Source of the DNA: Puffinus mauretanicus | Lineage: Eukaryota; Chordata; Aves; Procellariiformes; Procellariidae | Assembly: GCA_023333565.1 (NCBI GenBank) | Contig: JAJKFH010003627.1 | Coordinates: 8,847,501-8,911,500, forward strand | DNA length: 64,000 nt | Direction: 5' to 3' | In this document: piece after piece, positions 12,001 through 27,000 of the stretch | Layout of the letters: each line of letters starts with the position of its first letter | Position numbering within the stretch: the first letter of the stretch is position 1 | Notes under the pieces: generated by a model | The model's input: only the letters and a program-made list of their open reading frames with translations | Told to the model about the DNA's origin: nothing | Database searches by the model: none | Position numbers and translations under genes: made by a program

Positions 12001-15000
12001 AGATTGTGCTCTCTGGCTGGGATGAAGTGGGCAGCCACCCTTGGAGACCCCTACCCAGGGAGGATGCTGGCCCCACGGCACGGCCCCCCGGCCCCCCACC
12101 CTCCTGGGCTGCCGCAGCCCTGAGCGGCGCAGCTCTCCCACATCACATCACGCACATCAGCCTCCCCTCCGCGCCGCTGCCTGGAAGTGATGGTAACCAC
12201 GGCAACGAGAAGGAGGCAGCCAAGGTGAAATGCAGCCCAGGGCCCCCGGAGAGAGGCCGTGCTGGAGGCTGATGAGCAGCCTGCCATTTCCCTGCCTGCC
12301 GAAGTGTGTTATCCGGAGCTGCAGCTATTCCGTGCACTCCCTGCCTGCCCCGCCGCACGCAGGTGCAGGGCCAAGGAGGCATGGAGTGGGAGGCACACGT
12401 GATGCCAGCTCTCCTGTTGCCCACCACGGGGAAAAGACGTGAGTGCTGGCACTAGGACAGCTGCATGTCCACCCTGGAGCGGCACGGCTGCCCAGCGCTC
12501 CGGCAGCTCTTGCTGTGGCCAATGTAAGAGTGAACAAAGCCATCAGTGCCACCAGCACAGGGAGAGAGCCGTGCTGGTGGTGGCAGCTTCTAGCTTCCAG
12601 GAGAAGGCAGAGGGAAAAGGAAGTCTCCACCTCAACGTCCCCTCTGTGTGCTGTGTGCTGCTGGGGGTCACCCCCCCTTGCCCTTCTCCTCCAGAGGAAA
12701 TCACAGGGCCAAGGGGACAGGTATTTGTGCGTAAACCATTTTCAAGCCTCTGATGCCCCGTGAGTGATGCCGGTGGCAGTGTGGGAGCACTGTGATTATG
12801 GATGATTTGGGAATTCACCAGCTTCTCTCCCAGGGAACCGATGCTGCAGTCAGGGTCAGCCCAAGGGAGCTGACAGAAAGGCACAGGGGACCTTCCACTG
12901 CTCCAGTGTAGGGCAAAGCCATCCTTCCTCCACAGCACTGGGCTCACACTACCCTAGAGATGTTTTTACAATTTTAGGAATTTATGACAAGGATCCTGCT
13001 TCTGCTGGTTACCTTAAAATACTCACAGTGCAGATGCCTAGACCTGAGCTAGTCCTCTGGACTCCCTGCACAGCCAACAGAGAGAACCACCTGGATTTGC
13101 TTCCATGCTGCAACTCATCCCATGTTAGTGAAGACTTCTAGAAAAGGTTGAGTGAACCATGTCTCCTGAGCGCCACCTTGCTCTGCTCATTACCTATGCA
13201 GATGTAAGGGCAACTCAGACGCAAGGGTCCCCAGCAAGGAGGGAGACTCCTACTCTAGGTGAGTTGTTTCAACCAGTCACCCAAGAGCCATGGCCAAGCC
13301 AGCCGGAGCCGGGCTCCTCTCCTCCGCGCCCAGCCAGCACGGAGCCCCAGGCCACCCCACCTGGCCAGTGCTGCGTCCCAGCCCTGAGCAACCAGCTGGC
13401 ACCACGGCCCTGACCAGGTGCAGAACTTGCCCCCGGAGGCAGACACCGCGTCTGCCGGCCCTGCTGCCAGCCACCGCTTCCCACCCCCTGCACCCAGCGC
13501 CAGGCAGGAGAGGACAAGACCATCCCAGCCCAGGTGAGCCTCTGGCCACCCAGCTGAGCAGCCTGTCTCCAGCAGCCGATGACTGGGAATGCCTGTGAAA
13601 GGGTCTATGAACGTGGCAACCACACAGTGACGCTTCCCCATGTATTTCCCTCCAGCGATTCGTCTTAGCCTTCCTGAGCAAGATTTGCTATCTTGGTATT
13701 TAGCAGCTAAGCAAATTTTTCTTCCATGAGTTTGTCTGGTCCCTTCTCAAAGCTCAGTGAACTGAAGCATGCACAGCCCCCTCCATGGGACCAGGACCTC
13801 CTTCTGCTCTTCTCACAACCCTCCCCAAACCACACCACAGTGCGGGGCACAACCTGCACGGGGAAGATACGGGCAGCTCACACAGGACAATCTCATCCTT
13901 CCTGATCCAAAATCTGAGCCACGTCCTGATGAGAAAACACAATGTATTAAAAACCTATTTCTAATGAAGCTCTTAGAAAACTCTTCTAGTGAAATTCCTC
14001 TTCAGGTATTCAGCAGCAGGTGCCAAGACCAGGAAGGGATGGGCTGGACACCATGTGATCCCACCTGGACACCTGCAATCCCACCAGATCCATCACTGCA
14101 GCAACACCCTGCTGCTTTCAGAGAGGTGGCTCAGTGTCTGATGCCCACGCTCCGTAACTCCCGCCACAGGCACACACCGCATGGAGGTCCCTCTCCCCGC
14201 TCTGACACTACCCGCCGGGCTGCAGGAGTGTGGCCAAGTGCTGCATGCCAGCTCTTGCCCTGCAGCACGTGCCACCGAGCTCTCTGACCCGCTTAGCTGG
14301 GGGATAATCCTGCGACCCAGGAGCTTCCCACCACCCCCAAGAGCGGAGGTGTGCACAGAGCCAAGCCTCCGAGGTTTCTTCTCAGGAACACCGTATCCTA
14401 ACAGAGGAGTGCCGTCCAGACTCCAGCACTCCTCTGGGTGCTAAGGGCTCCCACCCACCTGGCAGGTAAGGAGATCAAACGCTTTGCACCTACAAATCTC
14501 TGCTGCATCACCTCTAGTAACACCTCGGAGGCAGGAAAGCCACCCGCTGCTGCTCGCAAGCGGGGAAATGGAAGCTGCCCGGCACAAGCGACTTACCCTG
14601 AGGGTGATCCTTGCCCATGAGGTCCCACCTGCCCTTCTCCACCTGGACACGGGTGGCAGCTGGCTACTCCCAGGGTGGGAGCTGCAGCATGAGGGATGCC
14701 TGGCAAAGTGATGCTCCCCTGGGAAGATGATCCACAGGCTACGTAACCCCCAGCAGCAGAAGCCAAGCTCATGAGCCACTGAGCCTTCTGCTGACGGTTG
14801 AGGCACACCTGCATGATCACCTCCGCAGCAATGTCAACGAAGCCAGCTGGGAAGGGGCGAGGAGGAGACACAGGGTCCATAACACCCAGGGGAACCTGTG
14901 GGAAAGTGGGGAGCCCTGAGACTAACCCTCTCACAGAGTGATGCCCTACAAAGCTCTAGAGAGGACCATGTTGGCAGCCCAGCGCCAAGGATGCTCCAAG

Positions 15001-18000
15001 CCTGCAGCCAAGGGCAGCGGGGAACCAGGCCCCTGCGGAAAAAAAGGCCAGAGACTGTGGAGGAAGAGAGTGGCTGAAAAGCAGCAGGGATCCCCCAGAC
15101 TGTCGAGAAAAGAGGCAGAAAGGTCAGGAGACTCCCTGGGGGCTCTGGGAAGAGCTGGATCCGCTGCGGCTGAGCAACAAAGCCGGAGGGGCGGGACAGC
15201 CAGCACCAGGGGAAGCGGGAGGAGGGATACGGGATGGAGGACACAAGGAACAAAGGGGAAGAGAGAGCCCACCAGGGCTGGGAAGTGGCAGCTCTGTGAG
15301 CTACCCCGCTCCTGAAGCTATCCCGGATCTCAGCACCGAGCACAGTCCTGCTCCTCCCTGCAGCAGCTGACACCACACACCGCCTGGCAGGGCGGCCCTG
15401 TGACAATGCCACCGCTGTCCCCACGCCCCGGGAGCAGGGGCTGCGCCAGGCTCGCACACACTGGGCAGCCTTTCAGGCCGGCTGCCTGCCCCGTCCTGGC
15501 CACTGCCCGCACGCCTACGGACAGGGAGGGTGCTCTGCCACGGCCGATCATGCCTCCAAGGAGAAGGATGGAGAGCAAGTGCTGGTGATGCTGTAAGGGA
15601 GCCACCAGTGTGGCAGGACCGAACCGGGCCAGAAACTGCGTGGCAGGGTCAGCACGGGAGCAGAGAGGAAACTCCACTGTCAGCCACGCTTCTCACTAAA
15701 ACTCACTTTGAAAGCTCAACAGAAAGCTTTTAATGCAACTGAAGAACAGGGCTGCAGGGTCAGGCTCCCGCACACAGGTGGCGAATCATGGCCAAGGGAC
15801 TTCTGAGACTCAAGGGAAGTGGAAAAGAGGAAGGCAGCGAGTCCAACATTTCAGAACTGCAAGTCACCCTCTCTCACCTTCTCATTTTCTGTACCAATCC
15901 TGCTACAAGGGTTTGGGCTGGCCCACAGCCAAGGAAAAGCTGCTTGTGGTCATCTTCTGAATACTAGCAAATGAGGCAACCCCTCCCCGCACCCAGCAAC
16001 GCATCGAAGTCCTGATGCATCCCTTTGCACACCAGGACTTGCAGTCTCCAGAGGCAACCCCCTTGTCACTGCGGAGGGCAGCCCCAGGCCCAGACCGCGC
16101 TGGCTGCCCCTGCCCTGAAGCCAATGGGAGGACCAGGGCTCACAACCGCAGCGGCAGCAGCATCCGCACCACTGCAGAGGGTCAGAGCCTGCACAATGCG
16201 CAGCGATGCACAGGGATGCACAGCGGCAGCAGCTCAGCCCAGTCTTCAAGGAAACCCTCCTCTTCAGGGGAAGGTTGCTAAGCAGCCAGGAGGGGATGTG
16301 GCCGCGAGAACTGGCGGAGATGCACTTTCCCTTCTGCGGGCATCGGTCCCGAGAGCTGACAGCAGCTCGGACAACGCGGCCGAGCAGACAAGCTTGGAGC
16401 CCCACAGCGCAGCCCCGACAGGACCTGCCCCAGTCCCAGCTCCCAGCTCAGCTGCACCAGGGGCAGCCATGGCCACAAACAAAAGACAAGTCCTCGGCTG
16501 GCATGAGCTGTTGGAGCCAGGAGGAGGGAGAAGACTGACAGGTCTGGTTTTATTATCTCTGCATCAAATCAGTTCCTTGGCTGGACCAGCAGCACGAGGC
16601 AGAGGAGGGTCTCTGAACTCCCCCTGGCCAGAGCTGGGCAGCTGCTCCCTGGTCGGGCACTGCTGGGTCTGACACGAGGGACCAGAAGGGAGCATCCTCC
16701 TCTGCTGGAGAGGAGGAGGGTGGAGATGGGCCACGGCTGCCCATGGTCCCCACAAGTCAACCGTGGTGCAAAGCCTTCCAGGACCAACCACGTGAAACCA
16801 GGAGTCTCTGGCTGCTTTTAACGTCTCCCACTTCCAAACCCTGTTATAACCTCCAGGGCTGATGGTAGCTAGAAAAAAGCCTGAGGTTTTTCCTCCCCAC
16901 CCCATTCCCCCATCGATGCCCAGGAGCACCAGCCTGCAGCGCATGGGAGAGGCTGCCCTTACCTCTGGGCATCGGGCTGGGAAATGGCATTGACAACAGC
17001 CTCCACCGCTGTGTCGAAGAGCTCCGGGTCCTGCAGAGAAGTGAAAGCTGCCTGGATCAGGTTTTCACAGTCCATCAGTGGGATCTCCAGCTGCACCCAG
17101 CTGGAGAAGCACTTCAACACCTTCTGCTTGATGAAACCCGGGGAGTCCTGCTGCTGCAGCAGCTGCTCCAGCAAAGGGAAGACGGAGCCGCACTCCTGCG
17201 CCAGGACACTGCGTACCTGGCCCTTGCGGTACTGCGGCAGGCGGCTGGTCTGAAACTCCTCGGGCAGCACCGTCAGCAGCTCCAGCAGCGCCAGGCACCG
17301 CGCTCGCCCGTCCACGTTGGAGTCCTCTGCCTGGAACATGCGCACCATGTCTGCCACAGCGCAGGGCCAAGCCTCTGGCATCATGCTGAGGGCCAGGGAG
17401 GCCAGTGCCACGCACAGCCGGGTCAGCACGATCTTGGAGCCACTAGCAAAGCGGGTGATGTGGGTGAAGAGCTGTGACTTGAGGCTCTCGTACTGGTCGG
17501 CTGGGATGTCGTTCCAGTAACGGGAGATTTTAATGTGGAGAGCGCTGGCACCGAAGTACTGGATCTCGGGCACCTTGTCCATGTTGAGAAGCAGCCAGCT
17601 GAAGTGCCACGCCTGGGGGGAGACCTGCGCCTGCATCAGCCATTTCTGAGCCAAGTTCTTGTTCTCGATGTTTGGGTCGTAATACAGCTGATGGAGAGCC
17701 TGGAAGAGAGAGGGAAGCACCCTAGAGCAGCCAAGGAGCACAGCCGTGGCCGGTCCCGCCAGGGGAAGGCTCACCGGGAAGGCTCACCGGCATGGAGCCC
17801 AGCGCCCGGGCTGCCCGCCAGCCGCTGCCCTGCAAAGCCAGCCGCCCTCCCTGTGTCAGCCTGCCTTAGCTGGCCTCCCTGCTTGGGCTCTCGGTGAAGC
17901 GAGAGCAATCTGGCAGCAGGCGAGGACCTGCAAAGCATTCTTCCCCTCCTCCTCTCACAGAGCCCTCTGGAAATTTCTTTTCCTTAGTCATCTCCCATCC

Positions 18001-21000
18001 TCGCCTTCGCTCACGCCGAACCCGCCTGCTTCCCTGCTGACGCACCGTCACCGGGGTGGGCGCAGGACCCCTCTGCAGCGCGAGGGCTGTAAGGGACACC
18101 GCCAGCACTCCTGCCTTCCACCTGCACCCGCTCTCAGAAAAGTGCTGTCAATGCACCGGCTCTCAGAAACCGTGTGTGGCCCAAAGCTTGCGTCCGGGAG
18201 CCCAAGGAAGCAAGAGCTGCTGCAGATATCTCCGTCTGTCAGGTTGTACAGAGCCCTGGAAACCCACAGTCACTAAGCTCAGGGATTAATCCCTCCACAG
18301 AGTCCCTCTGAAGTATTCCCAAACCCACCCAGTAACAGCTGGGCCAGGAGAGCTGGCATCTAACCCCGCCGCTGCCACCACCTCCCGGGACAGTCCAGGG
18401 GTGCTCACTCCCTCTCCCCGTACGGAGGAGAACACCACTTACCTGCTCCAACAGCTTTGGGAGATCTAGTTACTGCTTTGCAGAGCTCAGATCCACGTGA
18501 GGAGCCTCACGCAGGCTGCAAGACTTTATTTGCAGAGGAATATTATATAGATCTTAAGGGTAACATTAATTAGTTACTCATCCTGAGCGGGTGCAACTGG
18601 TAACCAGCGATGCCCTCACACGTGGAGGGGGACAGAACTACCCTTTGCCTGAACTCCATTTTCCAGCAGTGAGGCTTTCTGCCGGGCAGAGTGTGTTTCA
18701 CTTCAAGTCGCTGACTGCATACGCCAGGAGCAAGGAAGAGCAATGGTATTTGTCAGGCTATCAGGCACCCGTCGTGCCCCACCATCAAATCAGAGGATGA
18801 TTCCAGCAGGTGCAGAGGATTTTTTGTGTCCCCATCCTGGCTCCAGGTCTCAAATATCCTCCTCCTCCCCCCTAAAAAGCTCTATGAAATTCTTGTGTGG
18901 CTCTTGTACCCAGGAGAGGATTTAAACCCTATTTTTAAGCATGCAGAGCTGGCAGCCCGGGGCACAGGAACAAGCTTCCCAAGCAAGCGCTTGTGCCTCC
19001 TGCTGCTTTCCAGCACAAGACCAAAGAGCAGGACAAAATGGCAGGAACCTTACAGAGATGGCATTGCCTGGGCCATCATTTGAAAAGCCTCTGTTCAAGA
19101 CTTCGTGGCGGGGGGAAATGAGGATAACCTCTTTGTGAGAAAGAAAGAGGTTATGAAGTATGTTGTAGGAGACAGAGCCAGCCGACACGGGCTGCAGAGG
19201 GACAGGAGTCTGTCCCACTAAAAGATGTATCCTGACACAGAAAAGGTTAACCCTAGATAAGCAGGACACGGGGAGAGAGAAATCTGTCCTGACAGAGCAG
19301 CCAAGGGGAGCCCACGAGTTATCAGCAGCTACCTGAAACCTTGCGCTGTTCTCGGTTATCTCCGACTCTTACCTGAAGCATCACTCAGCTGCTGGGGCAG
19401 AGGTAAGCACTGTCATCCCCTCCCATTAAAGCAACAATTTACTTCCCTACCAAGCACTAGCTGCAGATGTGCTAAAAGCTCAACCACTCCTGGGTGTAGG
19501 AACCTGGCTCCTACCCCTGCTCTTCCGCTGAAGACCGAGTCATCCTGCAGCAGGGCTGGAGCTGGAGATCCCAACGATCTCCTCCAGTACCGGCTCAGTC
19601 TCTTATTTGCCCTCATCAGAGCTTGCTGCTTCTTTCCAAAAGAAATTTCACTTGAGATTCCCAGAGTCGATGTCAGCTCACTTGTCTCCTTCCCCACTCA
19701 CTGGGCACCCCGACAAGGTGCAAAGGCCAGTCCCCACCACTTGCTCCCTAGCCCGGGACCCCTCCCCACCACCTCTCAGACCCTCCATTTACACTCCCAT
19801 GCATTCCCTAATTAATTGATTTTTTCTATTTTGAATAGTCTTCCTGCTAACACTTAGAAAATTGTGGCGGGAAACAAAATCCCTATGCATCATATATTAT
19901 GAGGCACAAGCTGTATACATGCCCCAGGAGCCCTAACCTCTAAGCCAGTACAAGGTTTGTAAAGCGCAGACCACGCCACGTGTGGAGGACGGACCTGGCG
20001 TCCAGCGCTGGGTTTCCAACCCACGAGCTTCCCAGATGCTCACCTCCGCTGGCTTCAGGGCTGCTGCTTCATGGTCTCACGGTGGGGAGCTGTGCAGGGA
20101 AAGCGCGGCCCTGCGCACACTCCGGGCACACGGAAGCGAGCCCCCGGAGCGATGTGCATGCGGGGTGAGCCTTACGCAGTGCCACGGGTGATGGGGAACG
20201 TCGCAGGGCAGCAGAGTGGGGGCTGGCACACGCAGCCTGCCCACTGGGAAGCAGCTGCGGGATCATCCTCCCGCCCGGCTGAGGTTGCCGGTGCTGCTGG
20301 CTAAGCCCTGGTCCTGCCACCGCCTCCAGGCAAGCAGACCCCGGTGCTTTCATGGGATCACCTGACAGAAGGGAGAGGAGCAAGCAACCAGGCAGAGCCC
20401 AGCACGAGGCTGAGGCATGAGCATCCTGCACGCAGCCCCTGCGCGAGCACCCTGCGTGCAGCCCTGGCAGCAGAGACTCTGGTGCTGTCTAAGCCAAAAA
20501 AAAGGCTGCTGCATGGCAAAGAGGGAGCATTATCGTAGATGCTCCCCTCGATGCTCATGCTGGGGGGATATCACTACCACCGCATTAGAGGAATGGTGAG
20601 CAATCAGGTTGTGAGAGCCCTCCCCAGGCAGGGTCAGCCTTCCAGTCACGCAGATGGCTTTCCCACCACCACCACCCCAGCACCTCGCCTGTACCCCTCA
20701 TGCTCCGTCCGCCCTGCAGTGGTGCCCGCTGTCACCAGTGAGCTCTCTGGAGAGGCATCCATCGCCCAGCAACACCACCCCAGAGCCCCGCTCCTCCCGC
20801 TGGCAGCCCCTGGGGAGGTTTCCAGCGGAGGCCCCCAGGGACACATGCTGGAGCCTCTGCTGCTCAGCACCTCGAGGAGAGAGGGTGAGTGGCGAGATGA
20901 CAAAGTCTACCAACTACACTAAGTTATTCAGAGGATGGAAACAAAGCCGACACTGAAGAGTCACGCTGCAAGCTGTTGGAAGTCAGAAGAATACTCTGGA

Positions 21001-24000
21001 AAAACGTGTCTGCTGGCTTTCTCACCCCCATTCCCTGAGCACCCTACCCGGGATGGGACCAGGCGTGGCAGCTCCTGGCCGCAGCATGGCTGTTCCTGCC
21101 TGCGTGCAGGATGCCAGGTAGAGAGGCAAGGCAGCACGTGCCCCGGGGCTGCTGACAGTGCACCCCATCTGGTGCTCTACGCAACACGGGAGAGCTTTCC
21201 AGAGGACCTCCAAGGATGGGCATCAATACTGGAACCATCCTAGCCCAGCCCAAAGCAGCAGATGAAACCCCTGGGAGAAGACTAGGCTCTTTCCCTAGCC
21301 TACCACGCACATCGGCTGAGTACCATCCTCTGCTGAGAGCGTGGGACAGGAGGCTGCAAGGCACCGTGCCCTGCAGAAGGGTACCTGAACACCCGGTGTG
21401 CTCCTCCCCAGCAAGCAAAGGCACCATCCTCATCCCAGAGGCAGGCACCGGCTGCTGTTGGACTTTTGACAACACCGCACCGGCCAGCACTCTCAGGGCC
21501 ATCAGGAAGCACTGGAGATGATGAGAGAAACTCATTAGTGCCAGGAGGGAGAAGCAGAAGGCATGAAATCGGGCAGTGACATCTAACAGGGAGGCTTTGT
21601 GCATTCTGATTTGAACGGGTGGCTGCCACCAGACCTGCCTCCTCCGCAATTAGACCTGTAACGTGAGAGCTGGTAAACAGCCCGGCTGTCAGCTATGCCC
21701 TTTGGCCAGGGAAGGAGCTTTCTCCAACATCAGCTCTGCTTGGTTGAAAATAATTCAAGCTTGTTATGATGGCTCTTCCCTCCCCTAAAAAGCTGTGGCC
21801 AAAGTCTGTTAGGCTCTAGATACTGGAGTGGTATCAGCTGCTCAAGAGAGCCAGAAGTAAGCTGCCTTGGGGCAGGGGAGCTTGCCCAAAAGGCACGGGT
21901 CAGGGGTCCCATGCTGGCTGGTTTGGACAGTGGCAGGGGGACCAGTCCAAGGAGAGTTATTGCCAAGCAAAGGCACCTGATCTTAGCTGGCAGTCTGGTA
22001 TCACAGGGGAAAAGAAGCTGCCACGAGCCCCGCATCTCCCAGCCCTCACCCCTCGGAGCTTCTGCAGGGAGCCCAGAGCCAGCAGGGTGTCTGTCCGACT
22101 GCACCGTGTAAATCCATTAACATAGGGTCCCCAGCAGAGAGGTTGTATCTGTGCCATTTGTGGGGTGACAAGAGGAGCCCCAGATGTGCAGCTCTGGCCC
22201 CACAGAGCGGGAGCGTGCTGCCTGCCATTCCTTGGGGGCTCCTCAGAGAGATGGGTCCCCTCCAGGGGCCAGGCTGCTTGAGCTAATGGAGGTAACAGCG
22301 GGTACAGCTCTGAGGTCTGCAACCCAGCAGGGAAAACAGCAAACTGCAAAACATATTCCTGTTCTGCTCCTTGCCCTGTGCCCACAGCCGTGGCACGCCG
22401 GGGGCAGTGGTGGCCATGGCCCCTCGGCAGCCACCAGCCTTCTTCCAGCAGGACCCCCCCGGGGTGTCTCCCGCTGCAGTCGCTCGCTGTCCTTTCTAGC
22501 TGAACGCACTCGCACCGCCAGCGCTCCAGGCCTGCGACAGCACAGCCATTACCACGGCTCTGCCGAGTGAAGGGAACGACATCCCTGCCTCCCCCCGCCC
22601 CGCGCAGCAGCCATCCTCCCCCTGTCCTCCCCCTGCCACGGCAGGGCAGGCTGAGCAGCCAGCAGCCCCGGGAAGGCGGCAGCCTGCTGAAGCGCCGAGG
22701 ATAGCAAATGGATGCAAAATAAAGCTGTGCATGTGCTGCCAGGCATGCTGCTCCTGCTCAAGGCACCCGCATTTTGCCAGCAGTCCCAAAGAACAGGGTT
22801 TTTTTCCCAGCTCCTAATAAGAGGTGCTGCCACTTCGCACCTGTCTTTGAGCCCAGCTTGCCCACACCAAGTCCTCGGCTGTCCGGAAGGGGCTGCAGCC
22901 CAGACGTGGCTCGGCAGCGTCAGCATCCCCCCTGCTTCGCTGCCAGCAGCCCTTTGCAGAGAACGGTGTGGTCCCCAGCAGGGACGGGGGCTGCAGGACA
23001 CGTGCGCTCAGCGGTGGTGGCTGGGGGCCTGCACAAGCAAAGGGTGAGCAGGACCAGAGAGGAACCCTGGGAGCACAGGGCCCAGGATGAGTTGCAAGGC
23101 TGACCCGAATACCTCTGCCCACCATCCCGTGTTTCTACCCATCACCTCAATGAACAAGTCTGCAAGGGTTTTGAGAGGAATCCCTGCTGGCAGCCAGGTG
23201 CCAATCTCACCCGTTTCTGCTCCATAAGATGTCGGAGCTGAGATGAGGCTCCAGTGATGGGCCTTGTAGGGCAAAGCCAAGCCCTGGCAAGCACAAGGTG
23301 CTGCCTTCTCCTCCCATCACCATGACGCCACAGGAAGGAGCAAGGTGTTCAGCCAAGGTTGGCTCTGGGTGGAATCTGCTTTTGCAGTGAAGATCTACTT
23401 AAATGCTGAACAAGGTGACTCCTCGCTTCCCTCAATTTTGCAAGAATCTCCCCTTCCAAGGCCCCTAACTTACCATCCCCGGCACGGTTGCCACATCTCG
23501 TATATGTGGGCTGCCTCTAAGGAAGAAGTGGCCAAGGTGCTGCCAGCGGTGCACCAGACGGGGGATGCCATTCCCCCATCCTGACGTGTCCATAATTCTC
23601 TTGATCAGGTTTCCGAAGACAGGCAATAACCTTTTTCTGAAGAAAGCAGATGCACTTGGGTTTCTCCTCCCCATCCTCCCGTGTGGAAGGCAGCCCCGGC
23701 AGCTGCCACATCCCCGAAGCTCAGCATCTCCAAGGAGCGGTGATCAAAGCCACCCCTCTCCTATCGCAGTAGGCTCCGGATGTCAGCTCCATGACACCCC
23801 GCCTACCCATCCTGCGGAGAGACTCTGTGCATTCATCAGGCATCTCCAGAGAGGCACACGGCAATCTGGAAGGCCCAGAGATGCCAGACCGCTCATGTGC
23901 TAAGGAAAAGATGTCAGTGAATATTACAAACACCCCAGAGGATCAGAGGCAGGCCAAGGGAGGAAAGACCTGGAAGGAATCAGACAAAAAAACAGGGCGA

Positions 24001-27000
24001 GAGCAGGCACTTGGGAAATTCAGGGAGGAATGGCACTGCCTTCTTTCTTATTTCAAAAAGGGGGATACTGCTGGGGCAGATTCAACTGCACTGAAAGCAG
24101 GTAAAGAGGGTCTCTCCTGTCCAACCCCGCAGTGTTAGGTGCTGCCACCCCTGACCCAGGGGGACCAAAATGCAAGGCACAAGTCCTGCTTGTGCACTGC
24201 TCCTCCGAGACGGACACAGCCAGCAGGGACCAAACGTCTGCAATCCATCTTCACCGGAGCAGGGTTCATCCTGCAGCAGGAGCATCAGCTCCCCAGGGCA
24301 GCATCGCCCCATCACCAGGCTGTCAGTCACACTGGGGACAGCCCCTGGGCACACAAAAGCACAGGCAGGTCACGAACCAGATTGCACCATTTAGGCACAG
24401 GAAGGCCGAGCATCCTCGCTGCCTGAAGCCTCCGGCTTGCGCAGCCTTCCCTTCCCTCCGACCCCTCCAGCCGCAGCAGCAGAGCCCCGCTCAGCAGCAG
24501 GTGCAGGGGAAGCAGAGCCAGCCCAGAGCTGCCGGCCGGCCACCCAGCAGGTCCACACAGCACGGCCACGCCAGCCTGCTCTAGCTGTGCCGAAGCCAGA
24601 ACAACATCTAGGTCAGGCTCGGAAGAAAACAAAAAGCAGCCGAGCAGCCCTCAGCTGGGACTGGGGGATGCTGACACAGTAACCTGACACAACGGCTCAG
24701 CCCCAGTGCGGCCCTGCTCCTTCCCTGTGTCATGGGAGAGCTCCATATGGAAAAATGGAGAAAAAAAAAATGCAGGGAGCAACTTTCAGATGGCTCCTGA
24801 AGCGCAGCACCTGAACCTGACACCTCCTTAGGAATGGAGGCAGCTGCCTGCCTGCTGCCTGCGGGCTTCAGACCTGCCGGTTGGCAAAGGGCAGTGTGGG
24901 CCCAGCCTACAGCATCCATACTCTCCCACCTCCCTGCAACCGCTGGTCACAGCTGGAGGGATCTAACCGGCTCTCTCTGGCACACGTCATGCTGGATAAA
25001 CACAGCGATGATCCTCTGCAGCTACATGGGAACCTGGAGCCCTGCAAAACTATGGGGGCATTTGCCCAGTCCACTGCATAATAAACAACAATGCAGGTAC
25101 AGAAGGGTCTTCCAGGGATGAGAATCCTCCCCACAAAAACCATCAGAAGAGCGTGACGGGCACGGTCTGCCCAGAGACTTCCCTGGCTACAACTGCCACA
25201 CGTGATGACTTCCACTGTGGCTGACCTGGAGAGGCTTCAACCCTCTGACTTAAGAGACAACCAGCTCCTTATGCTGTTCCTAACCCCAGCATTTATCACT
25301 AACTGACTCAGAGTGGAGTCAAACCCCGACTTTAATCAGTATTCAATGTTATTAATAGAGCCATGCACAAAACCTGGCAGGCAGAAGAGCCCAGGCCAGT
25401 AGAAGCATCATTTATCTGCCAGCATCACCTCTGACAAAGCAGCTCTACCCACCTGCCTCCCACCAGCCCAGCCCCCAGCAAAGCCCACCCTTGCTTTGCT
25501 TTGTGCCAGAAACACCCTGCAGCCCTCCCTTGAAAAGACAGACACAGGAAGGCTCCGAGCTGCTGAACCTCTGAGCTTTTTCTGATCCCACCTCACATTT
25601 CTTCCTCTGGGCAGGGACCATCCTGCTGCCCCCAGCCAGCAGCTCAAAGCCTCACCAGGCTCCACAGCCGCATCTTCAGAGGACACCACCGAATGGCAAA
25701 GCCTGCGGAGACTGGGAGAAGCCAGGCGGGCTGGGGGAGGGGAGCCGAAGCACCCTAGAGGGCATCTTTGCCTCCTCCCAGGCGGCAGGAGACTAAATCC
25801 AGAGCGGCGCGGCGAGGGCAAGCTGCCTCTCGGCACAGCCCCACCTCACCCAGGCAGCGCCGGGCGCCCCCCGCCCTGGCACTGCCCACCCTTCCTGGGC
25901 AAGTGTGCGCTTCATTGTTGGTGCAAACAAAGGAGTGGTTTGTGTCTGCCGAAGAGAAAGGAAGTCAGAGGCAAAATCATCCAGCAGCCCTGGATATATG
26001 CAGATTAAGCTGCAGAAGGTTGCATTAATGTAGCATTTTCCAGACATCAGTTAATCCCCCCGGCCGTGCTCTGTCTCCGTCTCCCTGGCAGAGGTGGGCT
26101 GTCTCACCTGCAGTCACAAAGGCAACCGGCGCCCACTTACAAACCTGACATCCCTGACCCGACACCTCCCGCAAGGCCGGGCAAGCTGCTGGGTAGGGAC
26201 GGGTACGAAACACAAGCCATGTGCCCACCAGCACACCCGTGGGCATCACTTTGGCAAGGAACTCAGTTTATTCTTATCGAGGAAAAATGAGGACGCTGGG
26301 ATTCCCACTAGCTGTCTGGGGACCGAGCTATGGATCGACAGGCTGTCAGTCTCCGAGCGGATGTCTGCCTACAGGGTGAGTGGAAGGGAGAATCGCTCTC
26401 TTGCTGTTTGCCCTTCAGGGATGCATCCTCCGCTGCCCTGCCCCCATCACCTCCAAGATGGCCCAAGGGAAGGGTTTTGCTCAGCTGCCCCCCTGGCGCT
26501 CACTGGGGTGCCCTGCTCGGACTCCATGATGAACCCCAGGTCACACGGAGCTGCTCGGGGCTCTTCCCAGCAGCAGCGTGATGCTGGCAGGCCTCGGTTT
26601 GCCATGGCCATTCCCTGGATCCCAGGTTTCAGCAATCACGACCTCGATCCTCTTGCCCTGCAGCTGCTTAGGGAGGACCTCGAGCATCAGCAGGAGCACG
26701 GGGGCTGGATCAATCCAGATTTAGAAAGGCATCACCGGGCCATCCGCCCTTCAAAGGCTTTTCCCAACCGTAATTCCCAACAATTCCCAGCACCTGGTGA
26801 AAGCCCGGGTGCCCTCCCTTCCCTGTCTGATGGAGACACTGATAATGTCGGGGGCAGCCCGGACTAGACCCGTAGGCTCTCCCTGCCCGGCGCTGCAGCA
26901 CGGCGACCCAGAGGACGCCCGTCGGAGGCACAACTCCTCCCTTCTGCTCCCATTTCTGCCACATCATTTTCCCTCCCCGGGCTGCCCCGGCGCACAGGAG

